Source of the DNA: Roseomonas mucosa
GTDB lineage: Bacteria; Pseudomonadota; Alphaproteobacteria; Acetobacterales; Acetobacteraceae
Direction: 5' to 3'
Assembly: GCA_945878375.1 (NCBI GenBank)
Contig: CAMDWG010000009.1
Coordinates: forward strand, 104,291-168,290
Length of the DNA: 64,000 bases
Under the pieces are notes generated by a model that worked only from the letters and a program-made list of their open reading frames with translations, was not told the DNA's origin and did not search any database. The translations under genes were made by a program, and so were the position numbers. Each line of letters starts with the position of its first letter. Within the stretch, counting starts at the first letter, position 1. This document shows, in pieces, positions 1 to 9,080 of the stretch.

Positions 1-511
1 TGCCGTGCTGTGTGTCGATCTTTCCAAGCCGGTGCACCAGCGTTGCAGGCGTTTTCTCCGGTACCCCCTCGCGCAACAACTGGTTTGCAGTCCAGACCAT
101 CGCCTGTAGCCGCGACATGACGAGGGGCGACGCCTTTAGGGGCTTCTTTGGCTCCAGCCGGACCTTACGGTCGAGTGTCCGGGCGAAGCCTTGGTCTACC
201 TCAACCTTTGTCCGCACCGTCGTGGTGTAGGCCAATTCTGGAGGCGTGAAGCCCAGCATCGTCCGTAGGACTACGAAGGCGATCGGAACCTCAAGGATAC
301 AACCGATGAGGGTGTTGAGTTCCAGGATGGAGAACCCGCCCGTCGCTTTCTTCAGAGCCTCGTAACCCTCCTCGAAGGTCGCGTAGTCCACAAAGCCGTC
401 GCCCTTGGGCATTGCGATGAAATCTGAGGACAAGCCCGCGTAAATCGAGTCGACGTGGGCCTCTAGGTTGGCCTCCAAATGCGCGGCTGGAACCTCAAAA
501 GGAAACGGCAT
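1..511 (-). CDS. Unrecognised protein, 3' part beyond the window edge
   Basis: Reading leftward from an ATG at 511 there is an open frame of about 170 codons with no stop before the window edge, so the C-terminus is missing. The ATG overlaps the 3' end of the methylase frame by 17 bp, which suggests translational coupling in one operon. The product begins MPFPFEVPAAHLEANLEAHV. It has no signal peptide or clear membrane helix and is rich in charged residues after residue 100 (for example TLDRKVRLEPKK). I do not recognise the family. Its position directly after a DNA methylase makes a restriction or other modification partner plausible, but that is inference. GC is lower than in the rest of the window, in keeping with acquired DNA. 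Confidence 0.7.
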   Translation of the reverse strand, partial: MPFPFEVPAAHLEANLEAHVDSIYAGLSSDFIAMPKGDGFVDYATFEEGYEALKKATGGFSILELNTLIGCILEVPIAFVVLRTMLGFTPPELAYTTTVRTKVEVDQGFARTLDRKVRLEPKKPLKASPLVMSRLQAMVWTANQLLREGVPEKTPATLVHRLGKIDTQHG

Positions 512-2702
512 CAATCGTCTCTGGCACCCGGCGTTGCGCGAACAGGGGGAGCCCGGCCAGAACTGCCTGGGCAGGGGCCATCGCCGCCACCACCGCGTCG
601 AGGGTCGCCAGCCGGGTCATCTCCTCGCCGACGAGTTTCAGCTTCTCTGCGGTTGTCAGGCAAGCCCGCCAATTCGGCCGCAGGTTCCAGATTGCCATCC
701 GCGCCATATGGCCGAAGACGATGCACCTGGTGTCCCCGGCCGTAGGCTTCATTCCGGCCGCCCGCAACTGCTCAAGGTCGCGACTGACGATGGCCGCTAG
801 CCCCTCGGCATCGTCGAACAACCACGCGCGCGGGGTCTGGCCACTGGCGCGGCAGACGAACACCGTGTCGACGATGGACGAACCAGTGCCAGAGATGTGG
901 ATGCTGCCCGCCATCTCGGCGGGGCAGGGCAGGGAGGCTGAGCAAGTCAAGCCCGCGTCCAGGATGGCGACCGCCACCGAGGCGTAAGACTCCAGCTTGT
1001 TGTGGTGGAAGGTGAAGGCGAGCGGCGCGCCGGGCTTTAGCGCGGCCGACATACGTTAGTATACAGCAGCTAGTCCTTCGGTGAAGCGTGCTAGGTCGCG
1101 CCCCTTGGTCGTGTTACCGGTCACCTCGCTCGGCGAGCGGGCCGACGGCGCCTTAAAGCCCTCGGCGTCCTCGGACACCAGCTTGCGGAGCCAGACGTAG
1201 CAGAAGTCCATAAGCTCCCCATACTGCACCATCCCGTAGTAGGGCGGATCGGTGAAGCAGGCATCGAGGCTTCCTGGGGGCAGCTCTACCTCGGTGGAAG
1301 ACTGGCACCGGATGGCGATGCTGCGCGGCCGGGAACCCTCCCGGCGTTCCCCGATCCACTCGCCAGGCACGGGCACCTGTGCATCCTTGCCCCTGGCGCC
1401 CGGCCGAACCTCAAAGGGCGCGTCGCAGGAAACCTTGGCTGAGCGGTACTTCTCGATGATGTTGGACCAGCCGCCGGAGCCGACATTGCTGGTGGAAAGC
1501 TTCCGCTCCCCTGCGTTGACGATCCCGAGGAGGTTGCTTTCGCATTGCACAAGGCCGACCGGAAAGCCATGGACGCTAAAGATGTCCAGCGCCTTGAGGG
1601 CCATCGTATCGTAGCGGCAGAGCATGTTCTGGTAGCGCAGAAGGTCAGAGAGGTTGGTCGCCAGTGCGTGGCGCACCCGCTCGTCCGGGATGGCCGCGAT
1701 CAGGCGCGCACTGGACTCTAGACCCAGGAGTTGTCGCGCGGAGAACATGTCACGGTAACGCCAGTAGCCCCAACGGTGCAGCCGGTCCGTTTCGTCCCCC
1801 GGCGGGATGTCGTCCTCCGGCACGAAGCGGGGCGCCTGTGCTGCCCACGCAGCCTCCGCGTCGGCTACGCGCGTCAGATCGCGGGCGTCTGGTTTCTTGA
1901 AGAAGCGGCCCTTGTGGGTCTTCTTGCGGCCAGGATTGTAGTACTCGATAGCGAACAGTCGGTGGCGGGGCGGCGCCTTGCTTCCACGCGGGAAGCTGTT
2001 CACGTGACCGCAGGCGGTGCACGCGCACTTGCCCCGCTTGGCGGGACCCTCCAACCTCAGCTCGGCCGCGCAGCTTTTGCAGGCGCCTGGCTGCTTTCGG
2101 TCCTCCACCTCGTTCAGGTCACCGCAGGCATGGCAGACGAGGACGTTGAGCGGGTGCCGTTCGTCTTCGGCCAGCAGGTAGCCGGGGAAAAGGTCTACGT
2201 CCCGCCCGCAGGACTCGCAGCCAATGACCTTCACCCACAGAAACGATTTCGCCGGAACGTCCTTGTCGCCGTAAAGTGGGCAGTCGGTGAGATAGAGGCT
2301 CCCGAGGTCGCGGCGCAGGGCCTTGATTAGCTCATCGGCGGCCTTTGCGTAGGCCGCGAGGTCGAGGTGCTCGACGGCCTCCCGGCAGACCCAGGTGGCC
2401 ATAGGGTTGATGTCGAATCCCAAGACGTCGCACCCGAGCCGGTTGGCCTCGATAATCGGCGTTCCGCCTCCCATGAAAGGGTCCGCCACAACCTTCCCAG
2501 CGAAGTCGTGGCCCTGGTAGTAAGCCTCGCGAAGCGGCTGCCTGCAGAACTCGGCAAGCACAAGGCTGCGGAACAGGCTGCCGGGACGGCGAGCAAACCA
2601 TTTATGGACGGCTACGTAGGGGCGGTAGACCTGCTGGATTTGCTTCTCCCGCAGGGCGTGGGCCGCAACGAAAGAGAGGTCGAATCCTTGTTCCAGGCTC
2701 AT
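495..2702 (-). pseudogene. DNA methylase with Zn-ribbon inserts, interrupted by an in-frame stop
   Basis: Two frames that are in register, 2702-1056 (548 codons) and 1052-495 (185 codons), are separated only by TAA (1058-1056) and one CGT codon. Together they form one amino-methyltransferase of about 735 residues. The N-terminal part has the SAM-binding motif DPFMGGGTPIIEANRLG near residues 73-89 and then several CxxC pairs (residues about 160-240) typical of Zn ribbons in COG1743/DUF1156-type DNA methylases. The catalytic TDPPYYGMVQYGE motif is near residue 486. The continuation ALKPGAPLAFTFHHNK, the usual next strand of the fold, lies after the stop. The likely event is a single change of a CAA, GAA or AAA codon to TAA. 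Re-initiation at the ATG at 1052, or a sequencing error, are alternatives. Such enzymes methylate DNA in modification or defence systems. Confidence 0.8.
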
Positions 2703-2869
2703 CGACAGATTTTACCCTAGGGTGCGCCAATAGGGAACGCATATCGAACGAGAGGTCGCGAGCCCAGCCGTTGCTCCCGATACTTGGAGGGAAGTGCCGC
2801 AACCACCCGGCGGCAATCTCGGATGAAGACGGCATGGGCGGCCGCAACAGGGAAGTCTCCCCCTCCCCT

Positions 2870-4054
2870 CTACCCCGCCTGAATCACCCTTACCTTCCGC
2901 CCATCCACCCCCAGCGCGATCCGCCCGGCCTTCAGCGCCAGCGCCGCTTCGCCGAACACCTCGCGCCGCCACCCATGCAGGGCCGGCAGGTCCGAATCCC
3001 CGGCGGCCAGGCGTTCCAGATCGTCGGAATTCGCCAGAAGCTTCGGCGCCACGTGATGCGCCTCGGATTGCGCGGCCAGCAGCACCTTCAGCAGCGCCAC
3101 CAAGGCGGGGGAGGGGGGCGGGCCGGACCGCTCGCGCGCGGCCTCGGGCAGCGCGTCATCGGGCAGCGCGCGGGCCTCGGCCAGCGCGGCGAGCAGGGAG
3201 GCACCGGATTTGCCCTTCGCGAAGCCCTCGCTGATCCCGCGCGCGCGGGCCAGCTCGGCGGCGTTCTGCGGGCCGGTCGCGGCAATCTCCAGCAGCGTCT
3301 CGTCCTTCACCAGGCGCTGGCGGGGGATGTTCACGCGCTGGGCCTCGCGTTCCCGCCAGGCGCAGGCGGCGCGCAGCGCGCCGAGGAAGCGGCGGTTGGT
3401 GCTGCGGGGCTTCAGGCGTTCCCACTGCACCTCGGGGTCCGCGATGTAGGTGGCCGGGTCGGCCAGCGCCGCCATTTCCTCCGCCACCCAGGGCGTGCGG
3501 CCTTCGCGTTCCAGCCGGCTGGTCAGGCCTTCATAGATGCGGCGCAGATGGGTGACATCGGCCGCGGCATAGGCGATCTGCGCCGGGCTCAGCGGCCGCG
3601 CCGCCCAGTCCGAGAAGCGGTGCGCCTTGTCGATGGAGGCATTGGCCAGCGCGCGGGCCAGCCCGTCATAGCTCACCTGGTCGCCGAAGCCGGCCACCAT
3701 GGCGGCGATCTGGGTGTCGTAGATCGGGGTCGGCACCGCGCCGAAGCGCAGCAGGAAGATCTCCACATCCTGCCGGGCGGCGTGGAACACCTTGACCACG
3801 GCCGGGTCTGCCAGCAGCGCGCCGAGGGGCGCGAGGTCGAGGCCGGGGGCCAGGGCATCGACCACCGCCACCTCCGCCTCCCCGCCCAGCTGGACGACGC
3901 AGAGTTCGGGCCAGTAGGTCCTCTCCCGCATGAATTCGGTGTCCACCGTCACGAAGGTCTCCTGGTGGAGCCTTTCGCACAGGGCGGCGAGCCCTTCGGA
4001 GGTCGTGATCAGATCGGGCGCGGCATCGGCGCCCGCCGGCATGCGGCGGTTCAT
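2870..4054 (-). CDS. rnd: Ribonuclease D
   Basis: The 394-residue product is a 3'-5' exoribonuclease that trims tRNA precursors. The DEDDy exonuclease motifs are all visible: DTE at residues 38-40 (Exo I), HAARQDVE around residue 96 (Exo II) and YAAADVTHL with the Tyr at 162 and Asp at 166 (Exo III). A helical HRDC region follows at about 210-285, and the length is normal for the family. The ATG at 4054 is used; an internal ATG at 4042 is possible because no strong ribosome binding site precedes either. It is divergent from aspS, and the gap between them carries one copy of the hairpin-array repeat. Confidence 0.95.
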   Translation of the reverse strand: MNRRMPAGADAAPDLITTSEGLAALCERLHQETFVTVDTEFMRERTYWPELCVVQLGGEAEVAVVDALAPGLDLAPLGALLADPAVVKVFHAARQDVEIFLLRFGAVPTPIYDTQIAAMVAGFGDQVSYDGLARALANASIDKAHRFSDWAARPLSPAQIAYAAADVTHLRRIYEGLTSRLEREGRTPWVAEEMAALADPATYIADPEVQWERLKPRSTNRRFLGALRAACAWREREAQRVNIPRQRLVKDETLLEIAATGPQNAAELARARGISEGFAKGKSGASLLAALAEARALPDDALPEAARERSGPPPSPALVALLKVLLAAQSEAHHVAPKLLANSDDLERLAAGDSDLPALHGWRREVFGEAALALKAGRIALGVDGRKVRVIQAG

Positions 4055-4063
4055 ATCCGGCGC

Positions 4064-4173
4064 ACGAAGGCTGCGCCTTCGTACCCCTCAGACGCCGGGC
4101 GCCGCGCATCCGCGCGGCTTGGCTTCGCCGCACTTGCGGCGGCGGCCATTCGGCCGCTCGGCCCTACGGGCCG
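4064..4173 (+). repeat. Hairpin-array intergenic repeat, copy A (rnd/aspS)
   Basis: The conserved head CCCTCAGACGCCGGGCG is at 4085-4101 and the box TTGGCTTCGCCGC at 4119-4131. Five perfect short hairpins are packed almost end to end: 4064-4082 (7-bp stem, CTGCG loop), 4101-4118 (7 bp, ATCC loop), 4126-4141 (6 bp, ACTT loop), 4142-4157 (6 bp, ATTC loop) and 4159-4173 (6 bp, TAC loop). The same head and box occur at 20724 and 36770 with different stems. No open frame fits the segment. Confidence 0.85.
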
Positions 4174-4320
4174 CAGGACGGAACCTTGTTGGCTGGGTAT
4201 CATTGCAGCGGTTTAGACCTCGCGATCCGGTGCGGGAAGCCGTCCCGCGCGCGACATGGCTTGACTTTGGGGTGGCGCGGGGGCGTTTTCGCCCTTCTTT
4301 CAGGCACTCCGGGACATCTC

Positions 4321-6135
4321 ATGCACGCCTACCGCACACATACCTGCGGCGCCCTTCGTGCCGCCGATGCGGGCAAGACCGTCCGCCTCTCCGGCTGGGT
4401 GCACCGCAAGCGCGACCATGGCGGGCTGCTGTTCGTCGATCTGCGCGACCATTACGGCCTGACCCAATGCGTCGTGGCGCAGGGCTCGGCGAGCTTCCAG
4501 ACCCTCGATTCGATCCGCCCCGAAAGCGTGGTGACGGTGACCGGGGAAGTGGTGCCGCGTGAAGCCGGCACGGTGAACGCGAAGCTGCCTACCGGGGAGA
4601 TCGAGCTGCGCGTGCGCGAGGTTGCGGTGCAATCGGCGGCGGAGGTGCTGCCGATCCAGGTCGCGGGCGAACAGGAATTCCCCGAGGATCTGCGCCTGCG
4701 CTACCGCTTCCTCGACCTGCGGCGGGACAAGCAGCAGCGGAATTTGATGCTCCGCAGCGCCGTCATCGCCTCCATCCGCCGGCGGATGATCGAACAGGGG
4801 TTCCGGGAGTTCCAGACGCCGATCCTGACGGCGTCCAGCCCCGAAGGCGCGCGGGACTTCCTGGTGCCCGCGCGGCTGCATCCGGGAAAATTCTACGCGC
4901 TGCCGCAGGCGCCGCAGCAGTTCAAGCAGCTGGCGATGGTCGCGGGCTTCGACCGCTACTTCCAGATCGCCCCCTGCTTCCGGGACGAGGCGTCCCGCGC
5001 CGACCGCTCGCCGGGCGAGTTCTACCAGCTCGACTTCGAGATGAGCTTCGTCACGCAGGAAGACGTCTTCGCGGCGATCGAGCCGGTGCTGGCGGGCGTG
5101 TTCGAGGAATTCCGGGACTTCAGCGGAACCGCGCGCGCGGTGACGCCCTATCCCTTCCCGCGCATCCCGTATGAGACGTCGATGCTGGAATTCGGCTCGG
5201 ACAAGCCGGACCTCCGCAACCCGATCCGCATCCGCGATGTGACGTCGCATTTCGCGGGCGGCAGCTTCGGGCTGTTCGCGAAGATCGCGGCATCCGGCGG
5301 CGTGGTGCGCGCCATCCCGGCGCCGGGGGCGGGCGCCAATCCGCGCGGCTTCTTCGACAAGCTGAACGACTGGGCGCGCGAACAGGGCGCGGGTGGGCTC
5401 GGCTACATCACCTTCAACGGCGGCCAGGCGGGCGGGCCGATCGCCAAGAATTTGGAAGCGGACCGCGTGGCCGCGCTGAAGGCCGCCTGCGGGCTCGGCG
5501 ACAACGACGCCGTCTTCTTCGCCGCCGGCAAGAAGGATGAAGCCGCGAAGCTCGCGGGGCAGGCGCGGACGCGACTCGGCCATGAACTGGGCCTGATCGA
5601 GAAAGATTCTTACCGATTCTGCTGGGTCACGGATTTCCCCATGTATGAATTGAACGAGGAAACCGGGCAGATCGACTTCAGCCACAACCCCTTCAGCATG
5701 CCCCAGGGCGAGTTGGAGGCGCTGAACACCATGAACCCGCTCGACATCAAGGCGTACCAGTACGACATCGTCTGCAACGGCATCGAACTGAGCAGCGGCG
5801 CCATCCGCAACCACCGCCCCGACATCATGCTCCGCGCCTTCGAGATCGCGGGCTATGGGGCAGAGGTGGTGGAGGCGCGCTTCGGCGGCATGCTGAACGC
5901 CTTCCGCTACGGTGCGCCGCCCCATGGCGGCTCGGCCCCCGGGATCGATCGGATCGTCATGCTGCTCGCGGACGAGCCAAATATTCGCGAAGTCATTCTG
6001 TTCCCCATGAATCAACAGGCTGAAGACCTGATGATGGGCGCGCCTGCGGCGGTGGAGCCGGCACGGCTCAAGGAATTGTCGATCAAGCTCGATCTGCCGC
6101 CTGCCAAGGGTGCAGCCGGGCCGAAGGCTTCCTAG
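4321..6135 (+). CDS. aspS: Aspartyl-tRNA synthetase
   Basis: The 604-residue class II synthetase charges tRNA-Asp (and possibly tRNA-Asn, if non-discriminating). The start at 4321 gives [10 protein letters not shown], the normal family N-terminus. The frame is open further upstream, but that part runs through the repeat and does not look coding. An N-terminal OB-fold anticodon domain covers about 1-105 ([19 protein letters not shown]). Motif 2 is [21 protein letters not shown] near residue 220. The bacterial GAD insertion is about 290-430, and motif 3 ([11 protein letters not shown]) is near 535. A TTGACT hexamer at 4260-4265 could be a -35 element. EipB follows 30 bp downstream and may share the transcript. 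Confidence 0.96.
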   Translation: MHAYRTHTCGALRAADAGKTVRLSGWVHRKRDHGGLLFVDLRDHYGLTQCVVAQGSASFQTLDSIRPESVVTVTGEVVPREAGTVNAKLPTGEIELRVREVAVQSAAEVLPIQVAGEQEFPEDLRLRYRFLDLRRDKQQRNLMLRSAVIASIRRRMIEQGFREFQTPILTASSPEGARDFLVPARLHPGKFYALPQAPQQFKQLAMVAGFDRYFQIAPCFRDEASRADRSPGEFYQLDFEMSFVTQEDVFAAIEPVLAGVFEEFRDFSGTARAVTPYPFPRIPYETSMLEFGSDKPDLRNPIRIRDVTSHFAGGSFGLFAKIAASGGVVRAIPAPGAGANPRGFFDKLNDWAREQGAGGLGYITFNGGQAGGPIAKNLEADRVAALKAACGLGDNDAVFFAAGKKDEAAKLAGQARTRLGHELGLIEKDSYRFCWVTDFPMYELNEETGQIDFSHNPFSMPQGELEALNTMNPLDIKAYQYDIVCNGIELSSGAIRNHRPDIMLRAFEIAGYGAEVVEARFGGMLNAFRYGAPPHGGSAPGIDRIVMLLADEPNIREVILFPMNQQAEDLMMGAPAAVEPARLKELSIKLDLPPAKGAAGPKAS

Positions 6136-6165
6136 ATCCTGTCCATGCAGCCAGCCGGAGCCGCC

Positions 6166-7053
6166 ATGCCGCCCCCTCCCAGCCTACCCATGCGCCCCGC
6201 GCGGCGCCTGGCGCGGCGGTTTTTCGGCGTGCTGGCCCTGGCTGTGCTGGCGGCGGGGGCTTCGATCCCGCCGGCCGCCGCCCAGACCGCGACCGTGAGC
6301 GCGGAGGCGCTGGCCGCCGCCATCGCCCGCCTTGCCCCGCATCGCGCCGCCTATCGGCTCGATCTGGGGGAAGCGCGGGGGTCGGGCATCGTCGCGGTGC
6401 GGGGCGCGATGGTGTTCGACGTGGTCGATGCCTGCGAAGGCTGGGCGACGCGCCAGCGCATGACCATGACCATCGCCGACCGCGACGGGCAGGAGATCGA
6501 GACGATCTCCGACTACGCGACCTATGAGGCGAAGGACAATTCGCGCCTCCGCTTCTCCCTGACCCAGACCACGGAAGGCGCGGTGAGCCAGCGCATCGGC
6601 GGGGAGGCCGAGCTCGGCTCCGACGGCGCCGGCCGCGTCCGCTTCACCGAACCGCCGGGGCGAGAGGAAGCGCTGCCCCCCGGTACGCTGCTGCCCATGC
6701 GTCACACCGCGCTCGCGGTGGAAACGGCGCGCGCCCGCGGCCGCGTGCTGATCGCCCCCCTGTTCGACGGCACGTCGGATGAGGGCGCGCAGGACACCAC
6801 GACGATGATGACCAGCTGGGGCCCGACGCCGGGCGAGCCGCGCTTTCCCATGTTGGCGGGCCTCGCCTCCGGCCGGATGCGGATCGCCTTCTTCGAGGGC
6901 GGCGCGGCGCAGGGCGGCGCGAGCGCGCCGGATTACGAGGTCGGGCTGCGCTATTTCGAGAATGGCGTGGCCGATGAGCTGACGATGGATTTCGGCGAAT
7001 TCACCGTCACCGGCCGGCTGTTGGAGCTGACCGCCATTCCTGGCGGTTGCTGA
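6166..7053 (+). CDS. eipB: EipB-like periplasmic envelope-integrity protein (DUF1849)
   Basis: The product is a secreted beta-rich protein of about 295 residues. The ATG at 6166 has a GGAG 5 bp upstream and is preferred; ATGs at 6145 and 6190 are in frame. The signal peptide reads RRFFGVLALAVLAAGA with a likely cut after AAAQ. The motif FDVVDACEGW and the C-terminal TAIPGGC give the two cysteines that form the characteristic disulfide in Brucella EipB. EipB supports envelope integrity in Brucella, and the role here is inferred from the family. It follows aspS closely, and two inverted repeats lie behind its stop. Confidence 0.85.
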   Translation: MPPPPSLPMRPARRLARRFFGVLALAVLAAGASIPPAAAQTATVSAEALAAAIARLAPHRAAYRLDLGEARGSGIVAVRGAMVFDVVDACEGWATRQRMTMTIADRDGQEIETISDYATYEAKDNSRLRFSLTQTTEGAVSQRIGGEAELGSDGAGRVRFTEPPGREEALPPGTLLPMRHTALAVETARARGRVLIAPLFDGTSDEGAQDTTTMMTSWGPTPGEPRFPMLAGLASGRMRIAFFEGGAAQGGASAPDYEVGLRYFENGVADELTMDFGEFTVTGRLLELTAIPGGC

Positions 7054-7058
7054 CCATT

Positions 7059-7089
7059 CCCCACGGCGTTGCGTTGCAACGCCGTGGGG
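7059..7089 (+). terminator. Strong hairpin after eipB
   Basis: A perfect 13-bp stem (CCCCACGGCGTTG with its complement) and a 5-nt loop start 6 bp after the eipB stop. No T-run follows, so it may act in both directions between the convergent eipB and the asparaginase-family gene. Confidence 0.7.
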
Positions 7090-7127
7090 ACCCCGGCTTG
7101 GCGCTTCATCCTGCCGTTGTGCCGCCC

Positions 7128-7152
7128 CCTGCCACGGCAAAGCCGCGGCAGG
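7128..7152 (-). terminator. Hairpin after the asparaginase-family gene
   Basis: The arms CCTGCC-A-CGGC and GCCG-C-GGCAGG pair around an AAA loop with one mismatch, 34 bp past the end of the leftward gene. No T-run is present. Confidence 0.5.
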
Positions 7153-7185
7153 ATACCGACGGATCGGGCGGGAAAGCCTCGTCGT

Positions 7186-8187
7186 TCAAGCCCGGCCGAA
7201 CAACTCCGTGATCTCGGCGCGGTCGCTGGTCCGCGTCAGCGCCAGCATCAGCAGGATCCGCGCCTTCTGCGGCGTCAGATCCTCCGCCGGGATCATCCCC
7301 TGCGCCGCATAGCGCTTCGCCGGGAAGACGCGCCCGGACCCGGCGCGGGACGACAGCGCGACGATACAGCCCGCCGCGGCCGCTTCCGCCAGCGCCTCCC
7401 GCTCCGCCGGTGAAGGGAAGCCCGGCGCGAAGGCGGCGGAGACGATCCCCCGCGCGCCCGCCGCGCGGAAGGCGCGCACCGCCACCCCGTCGCCGCCTGC
7501 CACCGAATAGGCGACATCGACGCGTGGCGGGGTTGCGATCTCCGCCACCGCGAAGCGCTCGGCCGGCGGCAGCACGCGCACCGATCGGCGCCAGAAGGTG
7601 ACGCGGTCCGCATCCACATGGCCCAGCACCCCCGCATCCACCGCGCGGAAGGTCTGCATCCGGCCGTTGGAGGTCTTGGTCACCTCCCGCGCCGCATGGA
7701 TCTCCTCATTCAGCACCACCAGCACGCCGAGGCCGCGCGCACGCGGATCGCCCGCGACCCGCACCGCCGCCACCAGGTTCATCGGCCCGTCGGAGGAGAG
7801 CCCCGTGAAGGGCCGCTGCGCGCCGGTCAGCACCACGGGCAGGTCGTCCGGCAGGGTCAGCGACAGGACATAGGCCGTCTCCTCCATCGTCGAGGTGCCG
7901 TGGGTGATGACGATCCCCGCGAGGTCCGGATGCGCCGCCTTCACGGTGGCGATGGTGGCCAGCAGCGCCCGCCATTCGGGCCAGCCGATGGCGGTGGAAG
8001 GCACGGCGGAGAAGGGGACGGGGATCACCTCCGCCACCTCCGCCAAGGCGGGCACGCCCGCGACCAGCGCCGCCGCATCCAGGATCGGCCGGCCGGAGGA
8101 GGCGTAGTCCTGCGTATCCAGCGGCCCCGCCCCCTGGGAGGCGATGGTGCCGCCGGTTCCGATCACGGCGATGCGGGGCTTGGTCAT
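7186..8187 (-). CDS. Asparaginase-family amidohydrolase
   Basis: The 333-residue product belongs to the asparaginase/glutaminase family. The first threonine motif IGTGGTIAS is at residues 9-17. The second motif reads ITHGTSTMEETA at residues 94-105, whereas the family normally has HGTDT: Ser99 replaces the Asp of the catalytic Thr-Lys-Asp triad. The catalytic Lys region is present (VTKTSNGRMQTF). There is no signal peptide, so it is cytoplasmic like AnsA. The start at 8187 gives the standard MTKPRIAVIGTGG; an upstream in-frame extension is not family-like. L-asparagine hydrolysis is the default guess, but the substitution leaves activity and substrate open. It is divergent from a small lipoprotein gene. 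Confidence 0.85.
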   Translation of the reverse strand: MTKPRIAVIGTGGTIASQGAGPLDTQDYASSGRPILDAAALVAGVPALAEVAEVIPVPFSAVPSTAIGWPEWRALLATIATVKAAHPDLAGIVITHGTSTMEETAYVLSLTLPDDLPVVLTGAQRPFTGLSSDGPMNLVAAVRVAGDPRARGLGVLVVLNEEIHAAREVTKTSNGRMQTFRAVDAGVLGHVDADRVTFWRRSVRVLPPAERFAVAEIATPPRVDVAYSVAGGDGVAVRAFRAAGARGIVSAAFAPGFPSPAEREALAEAAAAGCIVALSSRAGSGRVFPAKRYAAQGMIPAEDLTPQKARILLMLALTRTSDRAEITELFGRA

Positions 8188-8284
8188 GCTGTCACGATCC
8201 TGTGCTGGGTGCTGTTGCGCGGCGCCGGGTGGGAACCTGCCCGAGCCTGCATCGTTTCGTCCGCCGAAGCGCGGAGGGGTTGCG

Positions 8285-8584
8285 ATGGTCTGGCGCCGTA
8301 TGTCGATCCTGGGATGCCTCGTGCTGGCCGCCTGCGCCGGCGGCCCGGCCGACGAGGAGCTGGCGGCGGTGCGCGCCGCCACCATGGCGGGCGACCCGAT
8401 CCCGTGGGAGGAACTCGATATCCACCCCGCGCTGATGCGGCGGCCCTGCGCGGTCTCGACCCTGGTCAGCCGCGACGGCACGCCGGTCGGCTATTGCCGC
8501 GACGGCCGGTACTGCCGGACGATGGATTGGCGACCGGTCGAGGATGGCTGCCGGCCCGTTCAGCGCAGCGCCGCCTGGAACTGA
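8285..8584 (+). CDS. Small unknown lipoprotein
   Basis: The 99-residue product has a lipoprotein signal (MSILGCLVLAACAGG, lipid-modified Cys in LAAC). The start at 8285 is preceded by an excellent GGAGGGG. The mature part is short and contains four further cysteines (RRPCAVS, GYCRDGRYC, DGCRP) which could form two disulfides in the periplasm. I do not recognise the family. It is divergent from the asparaginase-family gene and 16 bp from the convergent thioesterase gene. Confidence 0.8.
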   Translation: MVWRRMSILGCLVLAACAGGPADEELAAVRAATMAGDPIPWEELDIHPALMRRPCAVSTLVSRDGTPVGYCRDGRYCRTMDWRPVEDGCRPVQRSAAWN

Positions 8585-8600
8585 AGTCGCGACGGGCCTG

Positions 8601-9035
8601 TCATGCCACCCCGCCCTCCAGCACCGCGCAGGTCAGGCGCGAGACGCAGGCGAGCTTGCCATCGGCGCGGCGGATCTCGGTCTGCCAGACCTGGGTGGTG
8701 CGGCCGGTGTGGAAGGGGCGGCAGATCGCGGTCACCACCTGGCCCGCCGTCACCGCCGCCAGGTGGTTCGCGTTGATCTCAAGCCCCACCGCGTGTCGAT
8801 CGGGCGGCAGCGTCATCAGGCAGGCGAGCGAGCCCAGCGTCTCGGCCAGCACCACGCTGACGCCGCCATGCAGCAGGCCGAAGGGCTGCAGGTGCTGCGC
8901 CTCCACCGGCATCTCCGCTTCCAGCGAATCGGGGCCGAAGGCGGTGATGCGGATGCCGAAGACGCCGCCCGCACCGCGCGCGATGCGGGCATTGATGGCG
9001 TCGATGTCGGTCGGGCGCTTCCAGAGACTGCTCAT
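8601..9035 (-). CDS. Hotdog-fold thioesterase (PaaI/MenI type)
   Basis: The 144-residue product is a single hotdog domain. The motif LLHGGVSVVLAETLGS (His56, Glu65) matches the active site of PaaI/MenI-type acyl-CoA thioesterases, and the central strand GLEINANHLAAV follows. Its substrate cannot be read from sequence: aromatic acyl-CoA, DHNA-CoA or a housekeeping acyl-CoA are possible. It is encoded downstream of the MATE exporter on the same strand, 45 bp away, and may be co-transcribed. Confidence 0.88.
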   Translation of the reverse strand: MSSLWKRPTDIDAINARIARGAGGVFGIRITAFGPDSLEAEMPVEAQHLQPFGLLHGGVSVVLAETLGSLACLMTLPPDRHAVGLEINANHLAAVTAGQVVTAICRPFHTGRTTQVWQTEIRRADGKLACVSRLTCAVLEGGVA

Positions 9036-9080
9036 CCGCCGAGTGAGGCGGCGCCGCCTTCCCCCGTCAAGCGGCCCCCC

